NCBI GenBank assembly: GCA_031274005.1
Contig: JAISQU010000060.1
Span: forward strand, 1-6,272
Direction: 5' to 3'
DNA length: 6,272 bases
DNA from: Spirochaetales bacterium
GTDB taxonomy: Bacteria > Spirochaetota > Spirochaetia > DTKZ01
The translations under genes were made by a program, and so were the position numbers. The notes under the pieces are model-generated. The model was given only the letters and a program-made list of their open reading frames with translations, ran no database searches and was not told the origin of the DNA. Shown piece by piece: positions 5,919-6,272 of this stretch; the stretch's first letter is position 1; each line of letters starts with the position of its first letter.

Positions 5919-5980
5919 GAAGAATTTTTAACCACCGACCTCACGGACACAGACGAAGACGGAGAGAAGAATTTTTAACC
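5919..5980. repeat. 15-base direct repeat pair in a purine-rich region
   Basis: The 15-mer GAAGAATTTTTAACC occurs exactly at 5919-5933 and again at 5966-5980, so the repeat period is 47 bases. A shorter related string, GAAAATTCTTC, appears near 6177-6187 in the opposite orientation. The sequence after each copy is low-complexity and purine-rich (CACGGACACAGACGAAG, and AAGTCGAAGAAG). This resembles the degenerate dispersed intergenic repeats seen in several environmental bacteria. Two copies with unlike following sequence do not make a CRISPR array. Confidence 0.75.
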
Positions 5981-6031
5981 GCTAAGTCAAATAAGTCGAA
6001 GAAGTAAGGATTCAGAGGGAAGAAGAGGAAT

Positions 6032-6130
6032 CGTCATCCCGGCGTATGCCGGGATTTGTACTGCATGCAGCTATAAAAAACTGTTGCTGGCAAAGCGGTA
6101 CAGATTCCGGCGTCAAGCGCCGGAATGACG
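6032..6130. repeat. REP/BIME-like composite palindrome
   Basis: The outer arms CGTCATCCCGGC (6032-6043) and GCCGGAATGACG (6119-6130) are inverted copies matching at 11 of 12 positions. Each arm is itself the start or end of a perfect hairpin: ATCCCGGC/GCCGGGAT with loop GTAT (6036-6055) and ATTCCGGCG/CGCCGGAAT with loop TCAAG (6104-6126). A third inner pair, TGTACTGC (6057-6064) with GCGGTACA (6095-6102), extends the fold. CGTCAT-CCCGGC palindromes of this type are abundant dispersed intergenic repeats in many bacteria. The first hairpin could also act as a distal transcription stop for the TRAP operon, but its T-tract is weak. Confidence 0.72.
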
Positions 6131-6162
6131 GATTACGGGCGCACAGAATGACGGTAATCCGT
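6128..6162. repeat. 9-bp perfect hairpin next to the REP-like composite
   Basis: ACGGATTAC (6128-6136) and GTAATCCGT (6154-6162) are exact reverse complements with a 17-base loop. The loop and right arm carry another copy of the AATGACGG string that ends the neighbouring REP-like unit (6124-6131 and 6147-6154). It therefore looks like a partial or decayed third unit and not an independent regulatory site. Confidence 0.6.
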
Positions 6163-6272
6163 TCGTGTGGTCCACAGAAAATTCTTCTCTCAATCTTCTC
6201 TTTAACTTTTTCGCCTTATTTGACTTCGTGGTTTTCCTCTTTATCTTCCCCTTTGTGTACCTTCGTGTCCTT

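Larger units (their letters stand above)
5978..6230. repeat. Purine-rich inverted repeat arms bracketing a REP-like composite
   Basis: AAGTCAAATAAG at 5984-5995 has its exact reverse complement at 6215-6226. The similarity extends both ways: the left arm reads AACCGCTAAGTCAAATAAG and the right arm, on the minus strand, AACCACGAAGTCAAATAAG. Further purine-rich similarity (GAAGAAGT against GAAAAAGT) follows. The two arms enclose the palindromes at 6032-6162. The sequence right of 6230 continues in the same low-complexity style to the window edge, so the outer limit of the element is not visible. Confidence 0.7.

Noticed and set aside
5919..6005. Possible CRISPR array from the 15-base direct repeats
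   Set aside because: There are only two copies, the repeat is too short, one interval cannot define spacers, and no cas gene is present.

Overview
The window carries one housekeeping gene, one TRAP-type solute uptake operon, one very small basic-protein gene too short for ordinary gene callers, and an unusually high density of non-coding inverted repeats. GC content looks roughly balanced inside the genes, with an AT-rich intergenic stretch at about 2030-2570. A threonyl-tRNA synthetase that truly lacks the N-terminal TGS domain fits a spirochaete, possibly an environmental or gut treponeme. I hold this placement only at moderate confidence, because nothing in the window is a decisive taxonomic marker.

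Layout. Bases 1-123 hold what may be the tail of a terminator from an upstream gene and a candidate promoter. thrS (124-1863, +) follows with no Shine-Dalgarno sequence. A 36-residue Lys/Pro/Ala repeat peptide (1917-2027, -) converges on it and ends in a clear rho-independent terminator that lies just past the thrS stop codon. Bases 2028-2571 are non-coding and contain a REP-like inverted repeat, several small hairpins and a candidate promoter for the next operon.

The TRAP operon is dctP-like (2572-3603, lipoprotein binding protein), dctQ-like (3874-4452, small membrane subunit) and dctM-like (4449-5735, large membrane subunit), all on +. The last two overlap by four bases. The first two are separated by 270 bases holding a strong GC hairpin and a foldback element of about 150 bp. 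Together the three genes should form a sodium-dependent secondary uptake system: the lipoprotein captures an organic acid outside the membrane and delivers it to the QM complex. The substrate cannot be read from this window, since no catabolic gene is visible.

Bases 5736-6272 contain no convincing gene. They are a nest of repeats: a REP-like composite palindrome, a second hairpin, a 15-base direct repeat, and purine-rich arms that recur in inverted orientation at the right edge. I found no CRISPR array, tRNA, rRNA, transposase gene or obvious defence or biosynthetic system. The least explained items are the repeat peptide and the foldback element inside the TRAP operon.
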